DNA of 64,000 nucleotides from Gp6-AA45 sp035652075 (lineage in GTDB: Bacteria > Acidobacteriota > Vicinamibacteria > Vicinamibacterales > CAVVIG01). This document shows, one piece after another, positions 18,086-26,707 of this stretch. The stretch spans positions 12,462-76,461 of the forward strand of contig DASREL010000060.1 in the NCBI GenBank assembly GCA_035652075.1. Direction: 5' to 3'. Below the pieces are notes generated by a model. The model was given only the letters and a program-made list of their open reading frames with translations, did no database searches and was not told the DNA's origin. Numbering within the stretch: position 1 is the stretch's first letter; every line of letters begins with the position of its first letter. Position numbers and translations under genes: made by a program.

Positions 18086-19237
18086 GTGTTCGACGCGATC
18101 ATCGTCGGCGGCGGCCCCGCCGGCCTGTATGCGGCCGGCGAGCTTGCCCGTGCCGGCGCACACGTCGTCGTTGTCGAAGAACACCCGACGATCGGCGAAC
18201 CGGTGCATTGCACCGGCGTGCTGGCGGCGAGCGCCTTCGACGAATTCCGCATCCCCACCCATTCGGTATTGAACGAACTACGGACGGTGCAGTTCTACGC
18301 GCCAGCCGGGTTCGCCATCGGGTATTCCACGCCGACGACCGAAGCGGTTGTCATCGATCGGGCGCGGTTCGACGCCGATTTGGCCGCTCGCGCGACGTCG
18401 GCCGGCGCGACGCTCCATCGCGGTGCGCGCGCAACGGCGCTCACGGTCGACGAGGACGGCGTGTCGCTGGCCGTCGGTGACGAGATCCTGCGAGGCCGCA
18501 CGTGCGTCCTCGCGTGCGGCGCCCACTACGCGTTTCAGCGCCGCGTCGGCCTCGGCATGCCGCGGCTGATGTTGAATTCGGCGCAGGCCGAACTGCCCGC
18601 GTCGCGCCTGCGCGACGTCGAAGTGCACTTCGGGAGTGCGATCGCACCGGCTGGATTTGCGTGGGCGGTGCCGGTGCAGCGCGACCGTCCGTACGTCCGC
18701 GTTGGCGTGATGTGCGAGGGCGACGCGGCTCGGATGTTCCAGCGCATGCTCGAGGCGATCGCGCCGCGATGGGGCGTCGACGCCACCGCGCCGCAGCCGC
18801 GGCAGAAAGTCCTGCCGCTCGCGCCCCTCAAGCAGACCTACACCGATCGCGTCGTCGTGCTCGGCGACGCGGCCGGACTCGTGAAGCCGACGACCGGCGG
18901 CGGCATCTATTACAGCCTCGTGAGCGCAGCGATCGCGTCGACGACATTGATTCGCGCGCTCGCGCGCGACGACGTCTCTGCGGCGACGTTGTCCGAGTAC
19001 CAGGTCCAGTGGAGGAGACGGTTGGGCGGCGAACTGCGCTGGCAGCTCGTCCTCCGCCGGATCGCGCAGCGCCTGAGCGATTCGCAAATCGACAGTCTCT
19101 TCGATCTCGCGCGCACCGACGGCCTCATGCCGCTGATGCGCCAGACCGCCGCCTTCAACCGCCACAGCGACTTCATCGTCGCGCTGTTGAAGCATCCCCC
19201 CGCACGCCGCGTGCTGTTCCGAGCCGCGCTCGCCTAG
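18086..19237 (+). CDS. FAD-dependent oxidoreductase, geranylgeranyl-reductase-like
   Basis: A 383-residue flavoprotein. It begins with the dinucleotide-binding fingerprint IIVGGGPAGLYAAGELARAGA and carries EPVHCTGVL, the Cys-containing motif typical of the geranylgeranyl reductase family, plus VVLGDAAGLVKPTTGGGIYYS, the second FAD motif. Family members reduce isoprenoid double bonds of lipids or quinones. Its place after the polysaccharide operon suggests a polyprenyl or membrane-lipid substrate, but this is inference. It has its own TATAAT-type box at 18073, so it may be transcribed separately. The size (383) is usual for the family. Confidence 0.82.
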   Translation: MFDAIIVGGGPAGLYAAGELARAGAHVVVVEEHPTIGEPVHCTGVLAASAFDEFRIPTHSVLNELRTVQFYAPAGFAIGYSTPTTEAVVIDRARFDADLAARATSAGATLHRGARATALTVDEDGVSLAVGDEILRGRTCVLACGAHYAFQRRVGLGMPRLMLNSAQAELPASRLRDVEVHFGSAIAPAGFAWAVPVQRDRPYVRVGVMCEGDAARMFQRMLEAIAPRWGVDATAPQPRQKVLPLAPLKQTYTDRVVVLGDAAGLVKPTTGGGIYYSLVSAAIASTTLIRALARDDVSAATLSEYQVQWRRRLGGELRWQLVLRRIAQRLSDSQIDSLFDLARTDGLMPLMRQTAAFNRHSDFIVALLKHPPARRVLFRAALA

Positions 19238-19243
19238 GGTTCC

Positions 19244-20338
19244 GTGACCGCATCACAGTTGGCTGCGTGCCTGCGCACGGGATCAGCGCAGGACACCGCG
19301 GGTGTCGACGTCGAGGCGCTCGTGACGTCGGCGACGCGGCACAACGTCGCCGCGCTGGTGTACGTCGCGCTGCGCGGCGGCAGGTCGGCGGCGGTGGACC
19401 GGCTTGGACGCATCGCTCGCGAGCACGCGCTGATGGAGTCGGTGCAGCGCGCGGACGCGATCCGTGTCATCGAGGCGCTTGGCGCGGCGGGCATTTCGGC
19501 GCTTCTCTTCAAAGGCACCGCGCTCGCGTACTCCCTCTACGAGGAGCCCTGGCTCCGGCCGCGCGCGGATACCGACCTTCTGATCCAGGAGGCAGATGCG
19601 GCGCGGACAGCGGAGATCCTCGACGGCATCGGGTACGCGCGCGTGCCACGTCCTGAAGGCCAGTACGTGACGCATCAGTTCACGTACGTCGGTACGGCCG
19701 ATGGGATCGCGACCGCGTACGACATCCATTGGCGAATTGCTGATCCGCAGGTCTTCGCGCGCGCGTTGACGTTCGAAGGACTGCAGGCGCGGTCGGTCGC
19801 CGTTCCGGCGCTCGGCACGGGTGCGCGGCGCGTGAGCGACGTCGATGCGCTGGTGATCGCGTGCGTCCACCGCGTCGCCCATCACTACGACGATGACCAA
19901 CTGATCAGGACGGTCGACATCGACCGATTGAGCCGACGCCTGACGAGTGGGGACTGGGACCTGTTTGTTGAAATCGCAACGACCGCTTGCATCCGCGCTG
20001 TGTGCGGCCGCGGGATCGCGCTTTCACAAGATATGTTCGAAACACCGGTCCCCGACTCGGTCGTGCGCGCTCTCGAGTCTGCGGACGGAGAGCCAAGTGC
20101 GACCTACTTGCGCCCTGGGTTACGAAAGATTGACATCTTGTACTCTGACCTGAGGGCACTGACGAACACGGCGGCTCGTGTCCGATTGGTCCGAGAACAT
20201 CTCTTCCCACCACTTACAGTTGTGTCAGCGGATTCCACGAACTCTGCTCGCAAGTTCTTAAAAATAGGCTATTTGTGGCGTATAATCCACGGTGCGTCAG
20301 GCTGGTTCAAGCCGCTGCGTCCGCCAGAAAAAACCTAA
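19244..20338 (+). CDS. NTP_transf_5-type nucleotidyltransferase family protein
   Basis: A 364-residue protein with ALLFKGTALAYSLYEEPWLRPRADTDLLI near residues 85-115, the family signature (KG..l, then R..DTDLL with the metal-binding Asp pair). A later HRVAHHYD segment fits the family too. These proteins are often encoded with lasso-peptide or polysaccharide genes and are thought to transfer nucleotides, but their function is not established. It starts with GTG six bases after the preceding stop. The 3' third (from about 19950) is clearly richer in A+T than the neighbourhood. Being five genes upstream of the lasso precursor, it may be a tailoring gene or a separate polysaccharide gene. Confidence 0.75.
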   Translation: MTASQLAACLRTGSAQDTAGVDVEALVTSATRHNVAALVYVALRGGRSAAVDRLGRIAREHALMESVQRADAIRVIEALGAAGISALLFKGTALAYSLYEEPWLRPRADTDLLIQEADAARTAEILDGIGYARVPRPEGQYVTHQFTYVGTADGIATAYDIHWRIADPQVFARALTFEGLQARSVAVPALGTGARRVSDVDALVIACVHRVAHHYDDDQLIRTVDIDRLSRRLTSGDWDLFVEIATTACIRAVCGRGIALSQDMFETPVPDSVVRALESADGEPSATYLRPGLRKIDILYSDLRALTNTAARVRLVREHLFPPLTVVSADSTNSARKFLKIGYLWRIIHGASGWFKPLRPPEKT

Positions 20339-20374
20339 GCTGAGCCGCAGTTTTCCGTTGCGCGACTCTATCCG

Positions 20375-20402
20375 TTGGGCTATCCTTCTAGGTACCTAAT
20401 AC
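20375..20402 (+). promoter_or_regulatory. Possible promoter before the secreted repeat protein
   Basis: In the 88-base gap between two genes, TTGGGC at 20375-20380 and TAATAC at 20397-20402 are spaced by 16 bases and lie 24 bases before the ATG. This is a weak match to a housekeeping promoter; the gap is AT-richer than the surroundings. No Shine-Dalgarno is evident before the ATG. Confidence 0.3.
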
Positions 20403-20426
20403 TGCCACCAAGTCCGTTATTGTCAT

Positions 20427-23400
20427 ATGCGTATACCACTTCTCAAAAGGACCCTCATCGCTACGACCTTCGCGGTCGCGCTTGGCGTGACGATGGTCGT
20501 CACGACGCACGCACAACCAGCGTGCAATCGTGGCGCGAATGGGACGGGCTGGTGTTCAGGCGATTTGTTGATCGGCTCCGGCGCCGTCATCGATCAGCTC
20601 ATTCATCAGAACGCTCAACCGGCGGGCTGCCAACTCGGCAACGGCGCCGATTCGAATCCGATCAAGGACGATAACGGCAACATCATCAAAGACGCGAACA
20701 ATCGCTCAATCTGGGACTGCGCCGTGCGCCAGAACGCCGGCACCTATTTCCTCTACGATCAAAACGGCGCGCAGGTCACTAACGGAGCGGGTGCGGTCAA
20801 AGTGACCGACGCGCTTGCGTCCGGAACGAGCATCATCGACGCGCAATCGCATCAGGCCGCGAACACGACGTCGTGGGACATCGTGACCAACACGATGACC
20901 ACTCACGAGAACTCGTGGTGGACGACCGGCTGCGCGCAGTCGCCGACGATCGCCGGACCGCTGCTCACCACCGGCTTCTGGTCGAACGTCGTCAGCGCCG
21001 TGCCGAACGGCGGCACGGCAGCGACGCAAGGTCTTTCGCTCGGCAACCTCACGCGCGTGTCGAACGGTGTCGGCGGTGTGTACGGCGGTTTCCAACCAGG
21101 TGGCGCCGAATCGGTTGTGTTCGATCGGGCGGGCAACTACTACATCGGCACGGTCGACGGCACGAACAACATCTTCAAGTTCGATCCGAACGGCACGCTT
21201 CTCGACACATGGACGGTGCCGACGATCAATAACGGCACGGTCGAACAATCGCGCGGCACCGATTGGCTCGAGCTCGCGGCAGACGGCCAGACGATGTACT
21301 ACACGTCGGAGAGCGACACGATCACCGTGTTCCGTCTTGATCGGCAGCCGATCAGCAACTCGAAGGTGGCGCTCGATCCGTTGAACCCAAGCGGTCCTTC
21401 GACGACCCTGGACACGCTTGTTGCGCCGATTACCGACTTTGCCGGCGACCCGAGCAACTCGCTCTTCGGAAAAATCCAGCTCCAGGCGAACAACGGCGTG
21501 AACCCGCCGTCGACGACCTACGCGCTGCGGCTGCTACCCCCGGGTGACGGCAGCGGCGGTTTCATCGTTGCCGGCGGCTACGACGTGTTCCGCCTCGGCC
21601 TCGATGGCAAGCTGATTAGAAGTTACCTTCAGCCGTCGCAGCAGGGAAAAACCTGGTTCGCGATGGACATCACGCCGGACGGTCAGTTCTTCTGGACCGC
21701 ATCGCTGCCGCTCGCGTCCGAGTTCGGCTGGACGATGTGGGATCCCACGGTCAACCCGAGCACGGTTCTGAATTTCCACATCGGCACAGGACAGCAGGTC
21801 GGCTCGTTTACGCCGCAGGGCGGCTCGGTCACCGGTCTGTGCATCGTCAAGGAATACACCAGCGGTACCGGCCCGGACTGCAGCGATCCTGCCAACTCAG
21901 CGAATTCGCTCTGCCACCCGATTCCGGCGAGTTGCGATGTCAACTCGACCGATCCAGCGTGCAAGATCAACTTCGCGCCGGTCGTTGGCCCCGTCCCGGA
22001 TCAGCACTGGGCGGAAGGACAGGCGATCACGACGATCACGATTCCGGTCACGGATCCGACGAATACCACGCTCACGATGAGCAAGTCGTTCCTGCCGGCG
22101 GGCGTCACGATTACGCAGAGCGGCAACACGTTCACGATGAGCGGCACGCTCGGCTTCAATACCGACACGACCGGGACGCCGACGACGCTCACCGTTACGA
22201 ACGGCCGCGGCGTGTCGGCGTCGACGACGTTCACCTGGTTCATCACCGGCACCGACGCACCGCCGACGCTCGTGGCGAATGGCGTCACGCCGTCGTCGGT
22301 GACGACCGGCGTCCGCGTCCAGCACGGCGTTCCGTTGACCACCGCGTCGCCGTTGTCGCTGGGATCGAACATCGTCGTCCAGTCGCAGGATCAGGACTCG
22401 TGCGACGGCCCAACCGGTTCGCTGCAAAACGGACCCAGTGGCCTCACGTTCTCGACCAGGGTGAACGCGACGGCATGCCTCTCGTCGAGCGACATCTGGC
22501 TCACGACGATCAGTGGCGCACCGTACGTCCCGGTCGCTTCGCTGCCGCCGGTCACTGGCTACGGAACGAACGGCGTGACGTTGTCGAGCACTTTCGTGCT
22601 GACCGACGGCGGCGGCAAGACGGTCACCATGCCGATCAGTTGGGTGCTCCTCAACACGGCACCGGTTCTGACTGTTCCTGCCACGCAAACGCTGCACGGC
22701 AGCGTGACGGCGCTGCACGCGACGGCAACTGATGCCAACAACGATCCGGTGAAGTTCACCGCGACGGGATTGCCGGCAGGCGTCACAATCGATGCGACCA
22801 CCGGCAATTTCAACGGATCGCCGACCGCCGCGGGTGTGTTCACGATCAATGTGACGGCCGATGATGGCGTCGGCGGCGTGACGACCAAGTCGTTCACGCT
22901 GACGATCGCGAACACGCCGCCGCAAATCACGGTTCCGCCGAACCAGACGCGTCACGTCGGAACCGTCATTTCGCCGGCCGTCGTCGCCACCGCGAAGGAC
23001 AATGACGGCGATCCGTTTACGTTCACTGTCGATCCGACGACGCTTCCGCCTGGCGTGACGGCGTCCGCGCCGACGACCGTCAGCGGCGTCACGACGATCC
23101 AGTTCAGCGGCACGCCGACCGCAGTCGGCAACTACACGACGAAGCTGACGGCGACCGATAGCTTCAACCAGACGACGACGGCGACGTTCACGTGGGCGAT
23201 CACCAACGCGGTGCCGACGTTGACGAACCCCGGCTCGCAGTTCTCTGTGCCGAACGCGCCTTTCGCGCTGCAACTTCAGGCGTCGGATGCCGACCTGGAT
23301 CCGCTGGCGTGGTCGATCACCGGGTTGCCGGCTGGGTTGACGTTCAACACGTCGACCGGTTTGATTTCGGGAACCGCGCCGAACGTGACGACGGCGACGA

Positions 23401-23891
23401 CCTATACGATCGTGGTGACGGTCACGGATCGGTTCTCGGCGCCCGTCAGCGTGACGTTCACGCTGACTGTGAGCACGAACCGCAATCCGGTCTGCGGGAC
23501 GGCGACGGCGAGCCCGAACTTGCTCTGGCCGCCGAATCACAAGTTCGCGACGATCAAGATCAACGGCGTGACCGATCCGGATCCGGGCGACACGGTAACG
23601 ATCACCGTCACCAGCATCTACCAGGATGAACCGACGCTCGTCGCGGGCAGCGGCAACACCGCGATCGATGGCATCATCAGCGGCGCCACCGCGCAAGTCC
23701 GAGCCGAGCGCTCCGGCCTCTACAACGGCCGGCTGTATTTCATCGGCTTCTCGGCCAGCGACGGGAAGGGCGGCAGCTGCACCGGCACCGTGACGATGGG
23801 TGTGCCGCACGATCAGGGTCAGCACGACCTGCCGATCGACTCGGGCATGCGGTACAACTCGACCGTTCCGGGCGTTCCGCGCCTGCGCTAA
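20427..23891 (+). CDS. Large secreted protein with propeller-like N-terminus and Ig/cadherin-like repeats
   Basis: A 1154-residue protein with a Sec signal peptide (MRIPLLKR, a hydrophobic core, then THAQP; cleavage probably after residue 30). Residues 200-480 contain segments such as VVFDRAGNYYIGTVDG and WLELAADGQTMYYTSES that look like beta-propeller blades. From about residue 510 come repeats of roughly 90 residues, beginning with APVVGPVPDQ, APVLTVPATQ, PPQITVPPNQ and VPTLTNPGSQ, in the He_PIG/cadherin-like style. Near residue 1020 is a CGTATASPNLLWPPNHKF segment, a WPPNHK motif common in bacterial surface proteins. No PEP-CTERM or other anchor is visible. It probably acts outside the cell as an adhesive or structural protein, and lies directly before the lasso cluster. 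Confidence 0.72.
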   Translation: MRIPLLKRTLIATTFAVALGVTMVVTTHAQPACNRGANGTGWCSGDLLIGSGAVIDQLIHQNAQPAGCQLGNGADSNPIKDDNGNIIKDANNRSIWDCAVRQNAGTYFLYDQNGAQVTNGAGAVKVTDALASGTSIIDAQSHQAANTTSWDIVTNTMTTHENSWWTTGCAQSPTIAGPLLTTGFWSNVVSAVPNGGTAATQGLSLGNLTRVSNGVGGVYGGFQPGGAESVVFDRAGNYYIGTVDGTNNIFKFDPNGTLLDTWTVPTINNGTVEQSRGTDWLELAADGQTMYYTSESDTITVFRLDRQPISNSKVALDPLNPSGPSTTLDTLVAPITDFAGDPSNSLFGKIQLQANNGVNPPSTTYALRLLPPGDGSGGFIVAGGYDVFRLGLDGKLIRSYLQPSQQGKTWFAMDITPDGQFFWTASLPLASEFGWTMWDPTVNPSTVLNFHIGTGQQVGSFTPQGGSVTGLCIVKEYTSGTGPDCSDPANSANSLCHPIPASCDVNSTDPACKINFAPVVGPVPDQHWAEGQAITTITIPVTDPTNTTLTMSKSFLPAGVTITQSGNTFTMSGTLGFNTDTTGTPTTLTVTNGRGVSASTTFTWFITGTDAPPTLVANGVTPSSVTTGVRVQHGVPLTTASPLSLGSNIVVQSQDQDSCDGPTGSLQNGPSGLTFSTRVNATACLSSSDIWLTTISGAPYVPVASLPPVTGYGTNGVTLSSTFVLTDGGGKTVTMPISWVLLNTAPVLTVPATQTLHGSVTALHATATDANNDPVKFTATGLPAGVTIDATTGNFNGSPTAAGVFTINVTADDGVGGVTTKSFTLTIANTPPQITVPPNQTRHVGTVISPAVVATAKDNDGDPFTFTVDPTTLPPGVTASAPTTVSGVTTIQFSGTPTAVGNYTTKLTATDSFNQTTTATFTWAITNAVPTLTNPGSQFSVPNAPFALQLQASDADLDPLAWSITGLPAGLTFNTSTGLISGTAPNVTTATTYTIVVTVTDRFSAPVSVTFTLTVSTNRNPVCGTATASPNLLWPPNHKFATIKINGVTDPDPGDTVTITVTSIYQDEPTLVAGSGNTAIDGIISGATAQVRAERSGLYNGRLYFIGFSASDGKGGSCTGTVTMGVPHDQGQHDLPIDSGMRYNSTVPGVPRLR

Positions 23892-23901
23892 ACTGACGCG
23901 A

Positions 23902-23926
23902 ACGCCGGGCGCCCGCAGCCCGGCGT
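23902..23926 (+). terminator. Perfect 9-bp hairpin between secreted-protein gene and lasso cluster
   Basis: ACGCCGGGC at 23902-23910 and its exact complement at 23918-23926 flank a 7-base loop. No U-run follows, so a classic intrinsic terminator is unlikely. It could be a partial terminator or an mRNA-stabilising or attenuating hairpin in the 44-base gap before the pqqD-like gene. Confidence 0.45.
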
Positions 23927-23935
23927 CTCAACACC

Positions 23936-24232
23936 ATGACCGAAGTGTCCCTCAACACGACGTTGCGCGTGAGCGACGACGTCGTGTTTCGCGAACTGGA
24001 CGGGGAAGCAGTCATCCTCAACGTCGAGTCCGGCATTTATTTCGGGCTCGATCCCGTCGGCACGCGCATGTGGCAGTTGATTGGCTCGCATCCGCTCCTC
24101 GATTCGGTGCTCGCGGAACTCGAACACGAATATGACGCGCCGCGAGAGGTGCTGGAAGGCGATCTGCTCGGGCTCGTCCACGAGTTGATCGCCAAAGGGC
24201 TGCTCGCATTCGATGCGACGCCGACTGCGTAA
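23936..24232 (+). CDS. PqqD-type RiPP recognition element (lasso peptide B1 protein)
   Basis: A 98-residue winged-helix protein of the PqqD family: RVSDDVVFRELDGEAVILNVESGIYFGLDPVGTRMW is a near-consensus PqqD beta-sheet region, followed by the helical half with LLGLVHELIAKGLL. In lasso-peptide systems this stand-alone domain (B1) binds the precursor leader, chiefly its Tyr-Pro-Leu motif, and presents it to the B2 protease. It is the first gene of the cluster and overlaps the B2 gene by 20 bases, which suggests coupled translation. No signal peptide; cytoplasmic. Confidence 0.9.
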   Translation: MTEVSLNTTLRVSDDVVFRELDGEAVILNVESGIYFGLDPVGTRMWQLIGSHPLLDSVLAELEHEYDAPREVLEGDLLGLVHELIAKGLLAFDATPTA

Positions 24233-24641
24233 GCTCTATGCGCTGGCGCGCGAATGGCCGGCGGCGTACGAAGCCGCCGCGCTGACCTTCCTGACCGGAA
24301 CATCGCTGCGCGTCGCATCGTTCGAATCGGTCGCGCGGTGTCTGCTGCGCACCGCCCGCATCGGTCCCGCCGTAACCCCGGACGATATCCACCGTCTCGA
24401 AGAGATCGTCAATATCGTCGCTGGACGCGTCGGGCGTCAGCAGTGCCTGACGAAAGCGATCGTGCTCGCGACGATGCTCGAGCGGCGCGGCGTGTCGTCG
24501 ACGATTTACATCGGCGCGCGCCGCGGCGAAGACGGGTTCGCGGCGCACGCCTGGCTGCGCTGCGGTGATCGGCTGTTGCCGGCGACTGGGCACGAGCAGT
24601 ATGCGCCGTTGCACACGATCGCGATTCGGGAGCACGCATGA
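24213..24641 (+). CDS. Lasso peptide leader peptidase, B2 (transglutaminase-like)
   Basis: A 142-residue protein of the Transglut_core3 / lasso B2 family. The catalytic Cys is in RQQCLTKAIVLATMLERRG (Cys78), the His in FAAHAWLRCGDR (His112), with an Asp a few residues later (Asp119). Length and layout match B2 proteins, which cut the leader one residue after the conserved Thr. The start ATG lies inside the end of the PqqD-like gene. It ends with an ATGA overlap into the cyclase gene. Such fragments are easily missed because of their short length. Confidence 0.88.
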   Translation: MRRRLRKLYALAREWPAAYEAAALTFLTGTSLRVASFESVARCLLRTARIGPAVTPDDIHRLEEIVNIVAGRVGRQQCLTKAIVLATMLERRGVSSTIYIGARRGEDGFAAHAWLRCGDRLLPATGHEQYAPLHTIAIREHA

Positions 24642-26503
24642 GCGCGATGGTCGGCTGCGTCTACCGGGCCGGCGCACCGGCGAGCGGGGAGGAGGTCGCC
24701 GGCATGCTGGCGGCGCTCGCCGCGCGCGCGCACGATGCCGAGCGCGTCGTGACGGCGGGCGCGGCAGCATTCGGGTTTCAGGCCTTCCACACGACCTGCG
24801 AATCAGAGTCGGAGATCCAGCCGCACGTGGACATCGGCACCGGACGCGTGATCGTGTTCGACGGACGGCTCGACAATCGGGACGAGCTCGGCGCCGGCAC
24901 GCGCGGCGATGCGGCGGTGGTCCTTGATGCGTATCAACGGTGGGGCGCCTCCGTCTCGAACCATCTGGTCGGCGATTTCGCGTTCGCCGTCTGGGATCCG
25001 TCAGCGCAAACGCTGTTCTGCAGTCGTGATGCGATCGGCGTGCGTCCGCTCTATTACCACGTGACGGCCGACCGGTTCCTGTTCACGACCGATTACCGCG
25101 CGCTGATCGCGAGCCGGCTGATCGACGTTCGGCCGAACGAAGGCATGGTTGCCGAGTACCTGTCGAACGAGCTTCGTTCGGTCGATCAAACGTTGTACGA
25201 CGGCGTCCGGCGGCTGCCGGCCGCGCACTCGTTGATCCTGACGCGACGCGATCTGTCGATCCGGCGTTACTGGGATCCGACGGCACTGCCCGACGTCGTC
25301 CATCAATCCGATGACGAGTACGCCGCCCACTTCTTCCATCTCTTTCGGCGTTCGGTCCGGTCCTGCATGCGATCGTCGCGGCAGCCGGTTGGCGTCTATT
25401 TGAGCGGCGGCGTCGATTCGTCCGCGGTCGTGGGCATGGCCCAGACGCTCGCATCAGACGGTGCGGTTGCACCTCCGGTCCACACGTTCTCGATGGTGTT
25501 TCCGGACGATCCCGAGGCCGACGAACGTCCGTACCTCGATGCGGTCGATTCGAAATGGCAACTGCCCTCGCATCGTTTCGTTGCGACAGTCGACGACATT
25601 GATGCGATCCGCGCGCACGTCGCGCGTCGACTCGACGTCGCCGACGCGCCCGCCGATCTCGGTGTCGTGCCGATTCGACAGGCTGTCGCGTCGCAGCGCG
25701 GCCGCGTCTTGCTGAGTGGCGTGGGGGGCGATCACGGGTTCGGCGGGAGCCTGTTCCATTACGCGGAGCACATCCGGAGCGGCGAGTGGCGCGCCTGGTG
25801 GCACCAGCTGCGCGCCGACAGGCAGGTGTCCGACATGGGCTTCTCGTTGCGCAACGTCGCGATGCACAGCCTGCTGCCGCTTGTCCCCCGGTCCATCAAA
25901 GACGCGACGCGTCCGATCGCACAGCGTCTCGGGTGGCCCGGCGGCGCACCGCCGTGGATCCGCAGCGATTTTGCGGCGCGCGTCGCGCTCGGCGATCGCC
26001 TTCGCTATCGGACGACGCCGTCGAATTCCGCGCGCGCCGACGTCTGCGAATCGTTCGTGCACGCGTGGATGCCGTGGGGCCTCGAGAAACTCGATCATGC
26101 CGGGGCGGAATTCGGCGTCGAGGATCGCCATCCGTTCCTCGACCGCCGGCTCGTCGAATTTGCCATCGGCATCCCGGAGTCGCAGCGCTGGTCGGGGACG
26201 AAGACGAAATTCGTGCTTCGTCGCGCGATGCGAGACCTGCTGCCCGAGACCGTGTACGATCGCACCGACAAAGGCGATTTCACGGGGGCGGTCGCGCGGG
26301 CCGTCGATGTGCTCGCCGCGGACGGCGTGTACCGTAACATGCGGTCCGAGGCGTACGGTTGGGTCGACGGCGAACGTGTCAGGCGGATGTACGACGACAT
26401 GCGGCGAAAGTACGCCGTCCGCGACAGCGACTTCGGCGATCACGTGTTCCCGTTGTGGTTCGTCGGCGGCATCGAACTCTGGCTCAACGCGGCATTCTGC
26501 TAG
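24638..26503 (+). CDS. Asparagine-synthetase-like lasso cyclase (C protein)
   Basis: A 621-residue protein with two domains. Residues 1-200 resemble the glutamine-amidotransferase half of AsnB (GDFAFAVWDP, SRDAIGVRPLYYH), but the N-terminus has a Cys only at position 7, not directly after Met, so glutaminase activity is doubtful. The synthetase half has the PP-loop YLSGGVDSSAV near residue 258 and EDRHPFLDRRLVEFAIG near residue 492. In lasso systems this enzyme adenylates the Asp or Glu side chain and joins it to the freed N-terminus. Its position between B2 and the precursor fits. It starts with ATGA on the B2 stop. Confidence 0.88.
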   Translation: MSAMVGCVYRAGAPASGEEVAGMLAALAARAHDAERVVTAGAAAFGFQAFHTTCESESEIQPHVDIGTGRVIVFDGRLDNRDELGAGTRGDAAVVLDAYQRWGASVSNHLVGDFAFAVWDPSAQTLFCSRDAIGVRPLYYHVTADRFLFTTDYRALIASRLIDVRPNEGMVAEYLSNELRSVDQTLYDGVRRLPAAHSLILTRRDLSIRRYWDPTALPDVVHQSDDEYAAHFFHLFRRSVRSCMRSSRQPVGVYLSGGVDSSAVVGMAQTLASDGAVAPPVHTFSMVFPDDPEADERPYLDAVDSKWQLPSHRFVATVDDIDAIRAHVARRLDVADAPADLGVVPIRQAVASQRGRVLLSGVGGDHGFGGSLFHYAEHIRSGEWRAWWHQLRADRQVSDMGFSLRNVAMHSLLPLVPRSIKDATRPIAQRLGWPGGAPPWIRSDFAARVALGDRLRYRTTPSNSARADVCESFVHAWMPWGLEKLDHAGAEFGVEDRHPFLDRRLVEFAIGIPESQRWSGTKTKFVLRRAMRDLLPETVYDRTDKGDFTGAVARAVDVLAADGVYRNMRSEAYGWVDGERVRRMYDDMRRKYAVRDSDFGDHVFPLWFVGGIELWLNAAFC

Positions 26504-26512
26504 GAGCGATAG

Positions 26513-26698
26513 ATGAGCGAGCAAGACAAGAAACGGACGCCAGGCGACGGCGATCCTGCGGGCGCGCCGCGGCGGAAGCGGCGGTACCAAAAACCGGAGT
26601 TGATCGAATACGGATCGGTCGCCAAGCTGACACGCGGCAGCAAGTCGGTCACGTCGGACGCGGTTGGCGGCGGCAAGAAGTCGAAGGCCTGTCTGTAA
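26513..26698 (+). CDS. Lasso peptide precursor (A), 61 residues
   Basis: A 61-residue peptide gene with an AGGAG Shine-Dalgarno at 26503-26507, nine bases after the cyclase. Residues 25-40, YQKPELIEYGSVAKLT, fit the lasso leader motif YxxPxLx3Gx5T exactly, with the conserved Thr40 at position -2. The predicted core starts at Gly42: GSKSVTSDAVGGGKKSKACL. Gly1 and Asp8 would form an eight-residue macrolactam ring, the most common lasso geometry together with nine. The tail has four Gly/Ala-type small residues, two adjacent Lys and one Cys, but no aromatic or other bulky plug. The core is basic and lacks Arg. Processing by the three upstream enzymes is inferred from family knowledge. Confidence 0.87.
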   Translation: MSEQDKKRTPGDGDPAGAPRRKRRYQKPELIEYGSVAKLTRGSKSVTSDAVGGGKKSKACL

Positions 26699-26707
26699 CG
26701 ACGTCCG

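Noticed and set aside
20130..20135. TTGACA inside the nucleotidyltransferase gene
   Set aside because: A perfect -35-like hexamer, but no -10 at a suitable distance and far from the next start; treated as chance.
21897..23825. 642-residue open frame on the minus strand
   Set aside because: Antisense to the Ig-like repeats of the secreted protein; Arg-rich without any family feature.
26689..26698. Cys-Leu end of the lasso precursor as a prenylation (CaaX-like) site
   Set aside because: The Cys is only one residue from the end; CaaX needs it at the fourth position from the end. Bacterial prenylation of this kind is also not expected.
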